DNA of 64,000 nt from the NCBI GenBank assembly GCA_948470475.1, contig OX419346.1:6375184-6439183 (forward strand), in the 5' to 3' direction. Position numbers and translations under genes: made by a program. The notes beneath the pieces are model-generated. The model made no database searches, was not told the DNA's origin, and worked only from the letters and a program-made list of their open reading frames with translations. Numbering within the stretch: position 1 is the first letter of the stretch; each line of letters opens with the position of its first letter. Below, piece by piece: positions 42,201 to 54,500 of the stretch. The stretch is from Galaxea fascicularis (lineage: Eukaryota > Cnidaria > Anthozoa > Scleractinia > Euphylliidae).

Positions 42201-44154
42201 CGGCGTTCCTTTCGTTATTGTTCTTCACTTTTAGGAATATGACCGTACGCGGAACGTTGTTCACGAAGAGATAATCTGAAACCGTAATTCTTTTGGTTCA
42301 GTTGATGTGAGAACAGCGCGCTAAGAAGTCTCGATCGATCGTGCGAACCTGGCTTCCCGTGCCTCGTCACGGGAATTAGTTACTTTTGAAAATATCAACG
42401 TTCAGCTTGATAGAAAGTCCCAGAGAACAAAAGCAAAAGAAAAGTTATGTTAATTGTCTTTCACATTCCTTGCAATTCGTTTCCATTGTTTCCGTCCTCT
42501 GGGCCTCGCAATTAAGCTGAATTTCGCCATATCGAAAGCAGCCTATGGCAGGCCATGCGCGATTTTCCCGCCAAAACATTTCCCAAAGAACGCATATAAT
42601 TCCGCGTATTCTAAGAAAATCGTATCACTTCTTTCTCTTCATTCTGCTGTTAGGCGAAGAAAGAACAGACACTACTCCGCCCATTTTGAAAACAGAATTC
42701 ATAAACACCAAACAAACAGAGACGAAAAACAAACCAAGCAAAAATAAAGACAAATGAAATAACACAGTCCTAAATATAACTTTATCCAAAACCCTGAAGA
42801 GATATAGCAGAGATCTACATCACCCTTTGACTCCCACGATTCCTCCTTCTATATGTAGGTGCTATACAGTTCCTTGCACAAAAGTTACGAGAATTTGGAG
42901 TTATATCAAGATAACACCGTCTGGCTGATAAGTTTGTCTATTCTCATCACCTGCCTGCTACAAAATGCATTGATCTTATAAGAAGAAGTTACATGCCAAT
43001 CAGTTCTAGGAGTTAAAGGGTTAACATTCAAAGATACTGAAGCTTAAAGGTAGCCATGTGCTTATGGAGGGTCACAACTCTAACAAACGTTACTAGAGCA
43101 ACGCTATCCCCGAATCTCCAGATTCGCGTATGATTTTTTGTCTCCCGAAACAGGCCTTGTGTAGTTGTTACTCCCCCCCCCCCCCCCCTCCCCAACCCAG
43201 CATGAACTTGGCTTGAAAGACACGTGTACATTCTACTGCTTAAGTGACAAGATGCAGTTATAGTTTATTACCCAAGGCCGCAGCATAAGGCGCCTTCAGG
43301 GCTCCAGTGCCTCTTCTTCCAGGCTGCATTGGAAGGGTTGCTATCGCAGCTTGTGCTGCAGCTACTGCCACTGCGGCTGAGCCAGCTCCAACCTCACCTT
43401 TAAAGGTATCAAGCATTCAAAATCAAAGCGGCTATGAGCCACTGAACTTGGAAAATGAATCATAGACCACTGGTTATTCTTTTATCGTGAACCCAAAAAA
43501 TAAGCGTGGAGCTTGCGTTATATTTACGCATGGTCATGTCTTTGTTACTTCAATCAAAACTCAAAACACTGAAATATGACTCTCCGACATCTGTTGCGTT
43601 TTTCCCAACAAAAATTATCAAGTTCCTCCTCTTCTACATTTCTTTTGTTAGACTTTTGTAGAATATTTTGATGAAATTAATTTTGTTAATCCATGAACGT
43701 AATTGTAGTAGCACAGTCGGTTAGCCGTCATGTGGTCAGCGGATGTACAAAGATGTTTACAGGAATCGAAGGATCTAGCGAAGGAGGGAAAGCAGCCTCA
43801 CATGCACCTACAACTCGGAAATGGCACATAGCTATTTTCCAATTTGGAAAGGAAAAGAGTAGTTTTCACTTCAGCGTTAGAAAACCAGGACCAAAGTACA
43901 TGTAAATTGACCACCGTACAGGGATTCTAAAATGTATGCTATACGTGTACGCTATTGGTGGTAACATGGCAACGTGAAAAAAAATACATTATTGAATGAA
44001 AAGCGTTCGCTAATACGGTGGGGTTAAGAGTGCCGATTTAGAAGATGATTTTTTTTGTTCTAAATTCGCCCTTGTCACACGGCGGCCATATTGTCCCGCC
44101 AAGCCTTCCCCCCCCCCCCCCCCACGGTTTCGACTACGAGGCTTGGCGTGGTCC

Positions 44155-44186
<32 letters not shown>

Positions 44187-47100
44187 CGAATTCTTGCGGC
44201 TTGTCGTGGTACCTTGATACAGGGAAAGGCAGCAGATCGCTGTGTAGACTGGAGTGGTTAGGGAGATTATGAAAATGACGAGCGACTGGCTTGGATGCGT
44301 CCTTGTCAGCCTTCTCAACATCGCGAAGGTGTATGCGGATTCGGTCACCGAGTCGTCTTCCTATCTCGCCAATGTATAACTTTTTGCATAGCGTGCAGGT
44401 TATGCAACAGATGACATTGGCGGAGGTACATGTGAAACGATCGGTGATCTTAACAGATCGCTTTGGTCCAGATATTTTGCTAGTGTTTTGAATGAAAGGA
44501 CAAGTCTTGCATCGTGAGCGCGCGCATTGCTCATTTGCTTTGAATGCGCTTCTAACCAAAAAGTTACCTACGTTTCTCCTACTTATAAATTCAACTTTTA
44601 TTCAACTGAAGATGACAGAAGTTTCAGTCGAAACATGTCCTGTAGTAAAAGTTTTGTTGTTTTCTTTAGGTTTTTGCTTTTGTTTGTTTGTTTGTTTGTT
44701 TTCATTTTATTTCTTTGTCATTCATTGAGAAAACGATGCCAGTTTTGCCAGCCTATTGTTCAAAACAAGGCTTTTGTTTGCACATAACTAAGAACATGCA
44801 TGTGTTTTCATAACAGAGGGTGTGTACGTCCATGTAGCGGTGCTCAAGACAGAAAGCAGCCTATTGTAAAGCAAACAATTATTCAAACTAAACCAAACCC
44901 TAAACTGATAAGTCCCATCTGTTTCCCATCACCATTGTTTTTTTTGTTTTGTTTTTTTTAATTTCTTCGTCATTCATTGAACTTAGGAGCATTACCAAAC
45001 AAGTCTCCATTGCAAACTCACCTACAGTATACGGCATTGAAGCAGAAGAAGGTGATTGTGGAGTGACTGATTTAGGTGATGGCGACAACTGGTTATAGGC
45101 CCCAAGCGAACCATACGGATAGTCTCGCATACCAGGAATGGCTAGGTGATCCCCATTCACCAACTCACTGGACAACCCGCCGGCTTCAAGTTTCCGCTCT
45201 GAAATGGTGAATGAATATGGCTGAACATTTTTAACTATTCAATGAGTTACATGCAATACAATACTAAACAGCAGTATCGTGAACATGTAACACATGGACA
45301 ATTTCCCGTTTTATGCAGTCCACTGTCATTGCAAAGTAATGAATGGTTAAATTCACCCCAAACTTCACAATATGTCATAAACATGCTCTCTCAAAGATAC
45401 TTGTAAGTACATGCACAACATGCGAGCGATGTAAATTTGTACACTCGCCTTAATAAAACTGCATAAAGCGGATTCTGCAATAATTATCAGGGATGTAAAA
45501 AAGTTTTGCCCGCCATGATTCGCCGGTGAATAGAGAAAACATAGAGGAAAAAATGGTGTTGTTACAGTTGTACCCCTGAGTGCTGTCTACTTTCCTAGAT
45601 TTTCCTTCTACTTAAAATCTTTTTGGCAAGCCTGGTTACAAAATTAATACATATACATAATTATGACTAACAATGATTGTTTTTATTGCTCTTTTCCAGT
45701 TAGACTTGGGGGGGACCCAATTTTGGTCTGGCTGCAAAGATTTGTTATCATACTCTACATGTAGGTTCTATAATTATTCTAGATCCTAGAGTATGATAAC
45801 AAACCTTTGCGACTGGAAAAGAGCAATAACTCTGAATTGAGCCACTGAATTTGAGCTAAGGGAAAGCTGTGGAGTTTGCAAAGGACCACAACAAATGGAG
45901 GGATCTTCTTTCTGCCCTACAGAATGGCAGGATGACATGCACAAAAGACAATAATGATGATGATGGTGGTGATGATATGATTACTTTATAGCATCGAAAA
46001 GAAGAGGAGGCAGGAGGCAGGATGGCCAAGTGGTCTAGGGCGCTGGATTTCAATGCGGTGACCCGGGTTCAAACCCCACTCTGGCCACTACACTGTAGCT
46101 GGTGTTGTTCTGGGTAAGTGTCTGGTTTAACTCTTCAGTCATCCTTGTAAATAGCCAACTGGTCTGCCTCCCACCTGTTGGGATTCTTATCATGTTATGT
46201 TTATTTGAATTATTTGTTTCCTGTATTTGCTCAGCCTCACTAGCCTTTGTGCTAAATAAACTGGCGAGGGTAAATATAATTATTATTATCATTATTATTA
46301 TAAGAACCGCAAACTACTGAACAGCACTGCTGTAACACAAATGATCACTGCTCACAAGTGTACAGTGTATTAATGGTAACTTACTGTGCCCAAGAGAGCC
46401 ATGTACATGGTTATTTCTTGCAGGTGAAGGTGGATTAACAGGCTCATCCAGTCTTAAAGACCCTAATTGATAAAACAAGAGTGCAGCAAAATAATGTATT
46501 CAAGAATCCTTGGAACAAATACATGTAATTTCTCTCAATTCAACATCAATGTCACCCTCAACATCCACAGTGTTTGCATCATTAATCAGCATTACCGTCA
46601 TTGCTTAGTAATGCATTTTCTTAATTTTCTGTAACATTATTCACACTGTATCAAATTCATAATCATTGCTAATCCCTGTAGTATAATGAATTTGAATTGC
46701 TTTTACTAAGAACATGGCTTCGTTTCACTGTACAGTCATTGCGAACTAACACAACAATGCCAGCCTAGCTGAATTGGACAATGCCTCCTTATAAAGATTG
46801 ATCATAAATAACTCAGTCAGCCAATCAATCAATCAATTGATCAATCAATCAGTCAATCAATCAATCAATCAATCAATCAACCAACCAACCAAACAACCAA
46901 CCCAATCAATCAATCAATCAGTCAGTCAGTCAGTCAACCAATCAATCAATCAATCAATCAATAACTGTGTTGTTGTGTTGTTCCTTTTAACAGAATGCTC
47001 AGCACCATACAAAACTGAACTAGAAAAATTAATAAACTTACTTTGCTCTAAGATTTCTGTTATACCAGCATTATCAGCTTCTAGCTCCATTTTAAACTTT

Positions 47101-50100
47101 GCTAATTCTTGGTCTAATTTTCTTAGATGTCTATCAACCTAGAGCAGAAAAAAAAAGGAATAAATTATAACTGATAAAAAAAAATGGACAATTGGATCAG
47201 CTGTCACAGTTGAAGGAATCAGTGTCACAGAAAAAAAAAGAAGAAAATAGCACAAAACTGCCAAAAACTCAAGAAACAAAGGAAGATCTAATGTACAGTA
47301 CATACAGTTGATTTCGTTTGTTTTCGCTATCAAAGGAAATCTTTCATTGTCACTTCAGTTGGCACAGTTTCAGGCTTATTAATACAGTCATCAAACAATA
47401 ATAATTTACTATTTTCCAGATTAACGATTTAAACCCTAAGAATGACCACGGTTTAATCTCTCCTTATGGTGACACTGCTCAATCAAACATAAAGGTTGTG
47501 AGAAAAAAGGAAATGATCAACTAGTAATTGATTGTTGATTGTTTAACAAATTCTCCTCATTATTACCATAGAAAATGTATGGAGAGCAGTGTGGAGAATA
47601 TATGCATGGCTCAAGTGGTAATATTAAGGTGTACAATATGAAGGGTTCAATCCCAAAGTATCTGCAGAGCTACAGCTGTCATGTTCACTGAGAAAGATAC
47701 AGAACTTAAAGAAATAAAAATTTGATCAAACAGGAGCCTTTGTGGCTTACCAGGTCATAAGTCTGAGTCGCTATGTTTACTTTCTCCTCTGCGTCTTCAA
47801 CAGCCTTTTGATACTCCTGTAACACAAATCATGAAATGAACAACTTAAATGGATTGTCACAGATCCACTAGAAAAATCAGAACCAAATTTTGACTGCTTA
47901 AGAAGCCTGAGATGCAAACACCAACAACAACAACAAAACAGGTGGAACACCTCAAATTTTGACCAAATGACCAATAAGGTTATTAGTCTATGCTTCAACA
48001 TTATCATACTGTACATTTGTTCCACTGTTCTTGCTATATTTCTTGAGGTTTAATTCTTGGGAGAATTTGTTGAATCACTGGCCAAGGGCATTTCATCTCT
48101 GTTCCGGCAATCAATTACAATCCAGTACAGAAATAAATACAGTACAATGCAGAGGTTTCGATACTTTTTTTGGAATAGCCATCTGAGCCAACCAAAGTAC
48201 AACTGTAGGTGGTGACCTGATGAACACTTTTTAATCATTTGAGTGAAAAATAATATAGACAAAGTAGGCAGTAGATTTTACCAGTTGCCAGCTTCTAATG
48301 AAACCCCTAACAAAGTACACTATAATACACACTGCACTTCATTCCCGTGACTTCTAAGCTTAATGATTAGCAATAGATTGTTTTCACTGTCACACCATAA
48401 AAAAATAAAATTGAAGCCATTCAATGAAAAAAGCCAAGAACATGAAAACATTGTAGAAGACCAATACATAAACAACCTGTCCAGGTCTCACATCTGCGCC
48501 GAAGCAATTGCCATGCAACTTTATAGAGTTTTGTATGGAATCGCCATGTTGATGGACCACTTTGGTCCACCGAAATGGAGGCCGGAAACAACTTTTAGCC
48601 AGACGTCGAAAACTGGGCATCCAGTGGTCAAATTGTTTTCCCATAAAACTATAAGAGATTGAGTGAATTTTCCTTGAATTTCTTCTAAAACTAGGCGTCC
48701 ACAGGATGCCCAGATGCCCACCTGGCTAAAAGCCTGGCCAGGTTTGTATCTTGTGTCACCCAGGGTGACAACTCAGAAATTCAAAATTCTGTACTTTCAA
48801 AACCAAAGACATTACGGAACTGGTAACTTCTAAAAATATTTATTTCTAGGTCATCTTCAACATCGTATAGATAAAAATTCAGAAGACCTAGTGATTTTAA
48901 TTTTAGAATTTGATGACATCACCGTGAAAACCATCTATACTACATGTACTAAATAGTTTAAGAATATACCACATGTACATGTTCATGCAGGCTGCTCTCA
49001 ATTGACTACTAAGATTGATGCAATCATGAAACTTACATCCCTGATTTGCTTGTACTGCTGCTCTTTCCACTCTGGCTTAGCCTTACGGCAATTCATGAAG
49101 AACTGTTTCACTCTGATGTCAAGATCATCTATTCTGTCTGAAGACAAAAAAATTGATTTGATCAAAAAATAATTATATGTATAGTAACCAATGATTCTCA
49201 TAGAAACAGAGTAATGCCAAATGATAAACACACTGCAGTCAAGACTTTACACGTACAGTACAGCTATATGTACAACTGTAGCTACTGTAGTACAAGGGGA
49301 TTGTGAAATTTGATGGCTTACAGATTAACCTCCAAATTTTTATTGGTAAATCAGTCTTAACTGGTACATTAAAATAATATTGCTTTAACTAGTACTATTT
49401 AAAACGTTTCTCAACTATTTTGTTAATTATCTTTGCAAATACATGTATGGTAGCTTGAGTTTTCTTCAAAATGCTCGCCCTGTGATTGATACAGTATTAT
49501 TTTTACCAAAACACAATTCATTCCCCCATTACCCAAGGCTTACAGTGCGTTCTTACGTGTACTGCAAGCAAAGTTTTACACATTTTTGCTCTCAAAAATC
49601 CACTTACTTTGAACTTGCAGGTCCATCTCCCTCATATCTGTGAATCTGTCCCTCAGCTCAACTGGAAGCTGTTCTATCACTAAAAAACACAACATAATAC
49701 ATGTAAAATTATTATAATTATTATAATAATTGAAGAGTAACAATCTGCAAAAGAGGCATGAGGTACAGTATATCACAGTTGGGCCTTAAATCTCTGGCAC
49801 AATGAGACCAGCAATCAGTAGTATAATTCTGCACTTATTTTGATCACAAATTGGCTTATGACTTTCACTTAAGAACTCACGAAACAGAAACAATAAGGAT
49901 CTGATAAATTATGTTTTACTTTGTTTACTTTAGGCTTCAAAAACAATATATAAACTATGTAAAATTAATTAATGCACCACTTCCTGTCTTATTAATAATA
50001 TTTACATGATTACCAGTACAGTGTATGCCACGGCAGGGCCAGTTTAGAGAGATTTGGATTTTAAAGCCCAAACGATGGTACACTTCCCTTTTGAGAGAAA

Positions 50101-51322
50101 CCCTTTAATTGTAAATAAATTATGCACAGTTACATGCATTTTTTGGTTAAAACTCCATCTTAACTATGATGTGCTAGGTAATGTTAATATTAGCATTTTG
50201 ATTACTAAAAATACGTCATTTTTTTCAATTGCAAATTATGCAAAGTCTGCATTCCTACAATAACCATAAAAGGATCAACACACTAGATAATCTATGGAAT
50301 TTCCATGAGATTTCCACACAGCCCCACTACTATTAATTTTTATGGTCAAACTGACTATCAGTGCTACCTGTTTTTGAAACAGGGTTAGTATGACAGTGAT
50401 GACTGTACAAAGCTAAAGCTGGCTATATGGATCTTGGCCATCAAGACTTTTACTGCCAAACCATAGTACAGCAGAGAACGCGTAACTCATGCGAACTTAA
50501 TTACCAAGAACCTCACGCAAAACAAAACTAATTAAAATATTCCTTTTATTATAGGTTTATCCTTGCTTGGAAGTGTGGACTCGCTCCACACTTACTTTTA
50601 AAAGCAGGCTTTTAGACTTTTCCAGTTACAAACTCCTTTCTTACAACCCCCAAACAGTGGGTTGTAAGTTGAATGCCTAAATATGAGTAGGTATTAGGAT
50701 GAAATACATTGGGAATGGGAGGCTTCTATCTTTTACATTCATTTTAGCTTCATCGCATTTTTTTTTCCAATTTACTAGATCAGTTGGGGTTGGATATCAA
50801 CTGGATACTGTCCTGCCTCCTGCTCTAGTTGCTATTTATTTATTTATTTATTTATTTATTTACTTATTTATTTATGTAGTATGCAACACATTCAATAAAA
50901 ATTAATAAAGTAAATAAGGGGCTGGGCGGATTGTCTTGAAATTCAGCCGAAAAATCGCCCACTACTGCGCATGCCCGAACCCGGGCTTTGTTTACAGTTT
51001 GTCACGGTCTTCACTCGACCAAGACTTATTAAACTTCCCAACAACATGTTCCTGACAACTGCATGGCGTTTTAAGAATTACAATCACAGAACGATAAATT
51101 TTCTGATTATCCCACATCAAAGCCAATATTTACAAGTTAACAGCCTAGTCATTACAAAGCTAAGCTTGCCGTTAGCTTGCCGTAGTAAGCTTAATTGAGC
51201 GACGTATACTTTTGCCATAATTAAACCGTGTAGCACATTTATCATGGCAAAAAACTACGCAAGTGAGACAAATGATTAACGATAAGTGTCTTACGTTCAA
51301 CGTAGTCTTCTAGATAGAGCAT
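39208..51322 (-). CDS. ING3: ING3: PHD-finger subunit of NuA4/TIP60 acetyltransferase
   Basis: Twelve exons, read downward: 51322-51295, 49679-49608, 49137-49037, 47816-47751, 47138-47042, 46462-46385, 45198-45022, 43397-43272, 41908-41725, 40994-40862, 40264-40226, 39330-39208; phases join exactly (407 residues; human ING3 is 418). The N-terminal ING domain is plain ([57 protein letters not shown]), the middle is Ser/Pro/Ala-rich and variable, and the C-terminal PHD finger (about residues 348-395) has all zinc ligands ([25 protein letters not shown]). ING3 binds trimethylated H3K4 through the PHD finger and recruits TIP60-type histone acetylation. It is head-to-head with AMT. Introns carry MITEs, SINEs and Penelope pieces. 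Confidence 0.97.
41480..41665 (-). mobile_element. tRNA-derived SINE, minus strand
   Basis: Read on the minus strand, a tRNA-like head (CAGAGCATCGCACCAGTATC, then TCATGAGTTCAAACCCC as B-box) is followed by a body ending CAACTGCGAGGATCATCCTT. The body matches the arms of the palindrome at 21583-21905. ING3 intron. Confidence 0.65.
42087..42175 (+). mobile_element. Fragment of the 55547-58571 Penelope-like element
   Basis: AACAGTCCTTCTCATGACTA ... CTTCACTTAGTTAAAATATGACTCCTGAG matches the end of the terminal repeat and the start of the coding part of that element (55739-55825), with scattered changes. ING3 intron, antisense. Confidence 0.75.
42822..43024. mobile_element. MITE, CCCTTTGACTCCCACGA family
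   Basis: ACCCTTTGACTCCCACGATT at the left and TCTAGGAGTTAAAGGGTTAA at the right are inverted ends. ING3 intron. Related to 25486-25689. Confidence 0.75.
44058..44192. mobile_element. Foldback (AATTCGCCCTTGTCACACGG ends) with C-run
   Basis: Perfect arms of about 35 bases (AATTCGCCCTTGTCACACGG CGGCCATATTGTCCC and complement), with a further inner pair GCCAAGCC / GGCTTGGC. It directly abuts the Penelope-like fragment. ING3 intron. Confidence 0.85.
44193..44559 (-). pseudogene. Penelope-like GIY-YIG endonuclease fragment
   Basis: The minus-strand frame has CKTCPFI, a two-Cys pair (ITCTLCKK), [13 protein letters not shown] (GIY-YIG core) and a downstream [11 protein letters not shown] segment, the C-terminal endonuclease of Penelope-like elements. 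The RT domain is missing. A hammerhead-like CTGAAGATGAC...GTCGAAACATG lies next to it at 44597-44630 on the plus strand. ING3 intron. Confidence 0.7.
45687..45830. mobile_element. Foldback element (ATTGCTCTTTTCCAG ends)
   Basis: ATTGCTCTTTTCCAGT and CTGGAAAAGAGCAAT are inverted, with a second paired block AGATTTGTTATCATACTCTA / TAGAGTATGATAACAAACCT. ING3 intron. Confidence 0.75.
46018..46300 (+). mobile_element. tRNA-Leu-like SINE
   Basis: The head GGATGGCCAAGTGGTCTAGG GCGCTGGATTTC ... CCCGGGTTCAAACCCC resembles a tRNA-Leu with shortened variable arm. It is followed by a non-tRNA body (GTTATGTTTATTTGAATTAT...) and an AT-rich tail (TTATTATCATTATT). The 3' body recurs at 26777-26935. It is not a functional tRNA because the head is not closed by a matching acceptor stem. 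ING3 intron. Confidence 0.75.
46817..46962. repeat. (TCAA)n microsatellite
   Basis: Imperfect TCAA/TCAG/CCAA tetranucleotide run. It creates a spurious open frame rich in NQSIN. It lies 80 bases below ING3 exon 5. Confidence 0.9.
47428..47640. mobile_element. MITE, CCCTAAGAATGACCAC family
   Basis: Begins TTTAAACCCTAAGAATGACC and shares several blocks with 33517-33728 (GTGAGAAAAAAGG, TGATCAACTAGTAAT, CCATAGAAAATGTATG). ING3 intron. Confidence 0.7.
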
Positions 51323-51512
51323 CTTGCTTCAGCACCCAGGCAAACGTCACTTCGTTCGGCTTTATTTTGTAAACTTCAACATGGCGTCCATTCCTTTCGA
51401 AACTGCTCCATACTGCGCATAATCAAAATTAAGAAGTCTGCTGCCCTTATCAACGCGTTGTCAATAGATTTGCGCAACCTTCCGCAACCTTTCCATTTGG
51501 AGATCCACAGCT
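51323..51512. promoter_or_regulatory. Bidirectional promoter region, ING3 (-) and AMT (+)
   Basis: Only 190 bases separate the two start codons. No TATA box is seen. AACATGGCGTCC at about 51378 resembles a YY1 site and CTGCGCAT at about 51412 resembles half an NRF1 site; a fuller ACTGCGCATGC lies at 50964 in ING3 intron 1. Both motif types are common in TATA-less housekeeping promoters. Sites are by eye. Confidence 0.6.
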
Positions 51513-54500
51513 ATGGCTACTGTTTTCAGATTATTTTCTAGGGGTCTTCCTTGCATGGCCTCAGGAAGCGATGTCATGGTCCCGTTTACCTGTGTACTCT
51601 CCAAGCTCTCAACACCGCGAGCTTTTGCCACGGACTCAAAGGTACTGGATGTATGTCTGTTGGGCAGGCCAGTTACTTGAATCGTTCGTTTCGTGCAGGT
51701 TTGCTTGAGTGTTGAGTGTCATATTGTATTCTCAGAGTTCTTGATGTCTTACCGATTCATTAAGTTCGTCAATATGAACGATCTCAAACACTAATTAAGA
51801 TGTACGAGATGTTATAATTGGCTCTCTAGACCTGTCCCAACCCATTCAGCCGAAGGCCATCCCCCACCCCTTACCCCACCCCTCCCCCCCCACCTCTCCC
51901 CACCCTTCCCCTTCCACTACAACCCTTTCGGCCTTTTTTTCCTTCAGAGTTCTCAATCTCTTACCAATAATTATATTCAGTTCCTTTTCATGAATTGTCT
52001 GTCAGCCAATGATAAATGAATTGCAATATTTCTGCACAGCCCCCTGCATTATGCACCTATCAGTGGTTTGCTCCATGATGAGGGGGCAGGCAACCCCAGA
52101 GTAACTTGACATTTTCAGGTTTCCAAATGGCAATTTCTCTACCCTTGGGTCTCCCTTGAGAGTCAAATTCCCACCTGATTATCTCTTTCAAACACCCAGA
52201 GGACAGTTGTGGTTGTCAAAATCCCTACCAAAGTGGAGCTTCACTAAGGTCCTGTGGTTGCCCCCCCCCCCCCCTCCCCCCATCCTGGGGCAAACCATTG
52301 GTGGGTGCATTGTAGCTCCCTACTTTTTCTGCCTTTCCTACCAAAGTATTCAGATGTTGACATCTGGTGTTCGGCCTCAAACAAAACCCTAAGGAATTTC
52401 TCTTCCTTAATTAGCTGAATTTTCGATTACCTTTTTTATGTCTTAGGAAAACCTGAAAAAGACACCATTGCATGATTTTCACTTGGAACTTGGAGGCAAG
52501 ATGATTCCATTCTGTGGTTGGTCAATGCCTGTGCAATATAAAGAAGGTGTTCTACCATCCCATTTGCACACTCGCCAGCAGGTGTCCATGTTTGATGTAT
52601 CCCACATGTTGCAATTCAAGGTACATGGTGATGACCGGATCAAATTCTTGGAAAGCTTAGTTGTTTGTGACATTGAAGGACTTGCAGATAACACAGGGTC
52701 ACTTTCTCTTTTTACAACTGAAAGTGGTGGCATTATAGATGACTTGATCATTAACAAGACACCAGGATATTTATATGTTGTGTCTAATGCAGGATGCGCT
52801 GAAAAGGACATGAAGCATCTCCAGGTACTTCCTTAATCATTATCAACCCTTTAACCTCTAGAGTGACCTTTGCTTAATCCTTCTTATAAGGGGTGGCCAA
52901 TGGTAAAATCCAAGACTCGCCGAGATACCGAGACCCTTGCATGCATGTTTGAAAGTCCAAGACCGACACCAAATATGCGAGACTTTGAGACCAAAATAAG
53001 TGCACCATAAACAAGACTTGAGACTCTTTGCAAAGGCTGTCCATCCATGTCCAGTACACTCAACTAGACTCTAGTTGTCAAATCTAAGAGTGCACTGGAG
53101 TTACTCGAAGTCTAGTCATGAAATGAAATCGGAAGTCCAAATAAATTGTCAACTGGAGTCCATCAGAGTCCAGTGGAGGACTCAAGACAAGCACAGTACA
53201 CATGTAATATACCTCGTTCTTTACATCATGACCACTAGACTTCTGCTTTTCTGATAGGATACAAACATACACAACTAGAGTCTAGACTTGAGTGTATTAG
53301 ACAACCCTCAGGCTGTCTTGCTGGGGTTGGCCCTTAGTCGTTCTCTGCCACTTTGCTCTTTGACAAGTGTTGAAGAGAGTTGCACTTCTCTCCTGTTTAT
53401 CAATGAGTGTAATACGACATCAGCATCAGGCAGCTCTGAGTCACACCTATTTTTTTCTACATGACTGTGTCTATGAAAAATTCATGTCTTTTAGGAATTA
53501 CAGTTACCGGTAAGTAGCAACAATACCAGGTGCTGTAGATATAGGTTTATCTGTTCTCTATTACTTCTATCTAAAATAAATGTGAATTGTTTGACAGGAA
53601 AGACTGGAGGCAGTAGGGGCTGAAATGGATGTTGCTTTAGAAATCCTTGAGGATAAAGCTCTTCTAGCATTACAAGGTAATAAGAATAGAAATGGCAAAA
53701 TATGATAGTTTTAAATAGCAACAATGATTTCATTTGGTGATGTTCATAACTTACAAAAATTATGACCACTGTATCTACCTGATATTTTGTGCATTGATCA
53801 TGCATGGCCAGTGGTAGATACCTAGACCAAGAAAAAAGGCGTGGTGGGGGGGGGGGGGAGGTGGGCCTCTTAATAATGTTTGATCCTTTGCGGTTTTATG
53901 GCTTTTGGCCCTGCAGACCTCAGCTCTGGTCCAAAGACAAAGGATGGGGTTGTGGAAGGAAAGGTTGGTGGGGGAGGGAAGCTAGGCCTTGGGACCCCTC
54001 CCCTTGATCTGCCACTAAGGGCTATATGTTTTCTCTTTCATGGATAAAAATAGTTCTGCAAAGCTTTGTCATGATATTCTATGGAATGTCCCACTTGTCA
54101 CTTGTATTGTCTTTGTGTACTCACTTGCATATCTATAAGGCAATACAAGTGACAAGTGGGATAATTTTTTTTTATTCCATGGTATATACATGTACCTACA
54201 TCTGTACCATTTGATAGCATTGCATAACTACATGTACAGTAGTATGTATTCCTATACTTTACATGAAAAAAATTCATGTGTAACAAAATAGGAAATAAAT
54301 GGTTGGTCCCTATGAAGCGACCACCCTCTGGGAAATGGATAATAGCCACTTAATGGGAACTGCCTGCTTGATGGAGGTAAAAAAAAACAAAACAATTGGA
54401 GACCTAATAGGAGGAGGAGGTGAAGGGGTCTTCTATTGTTTCCTTTTCTTACCTCTTTTAAGTGGCCACTATCTATTTCCCCAAGTAAGTAAGTAAGTAA

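Noticed and set aside
46018..46090. Possible tRNA-Leu gene
   Set aside because: A and B boxes are present, but the variable arm is too short, the ends do not form an acceptor stem, and a SINE body with an AT-rich tail follows.
46798..47142. 114-codon frame starting with an NQSIN repeat
   Set aside because: It is a (TCAA)n microsatellite followed by the antisense of ING3 exon 5.
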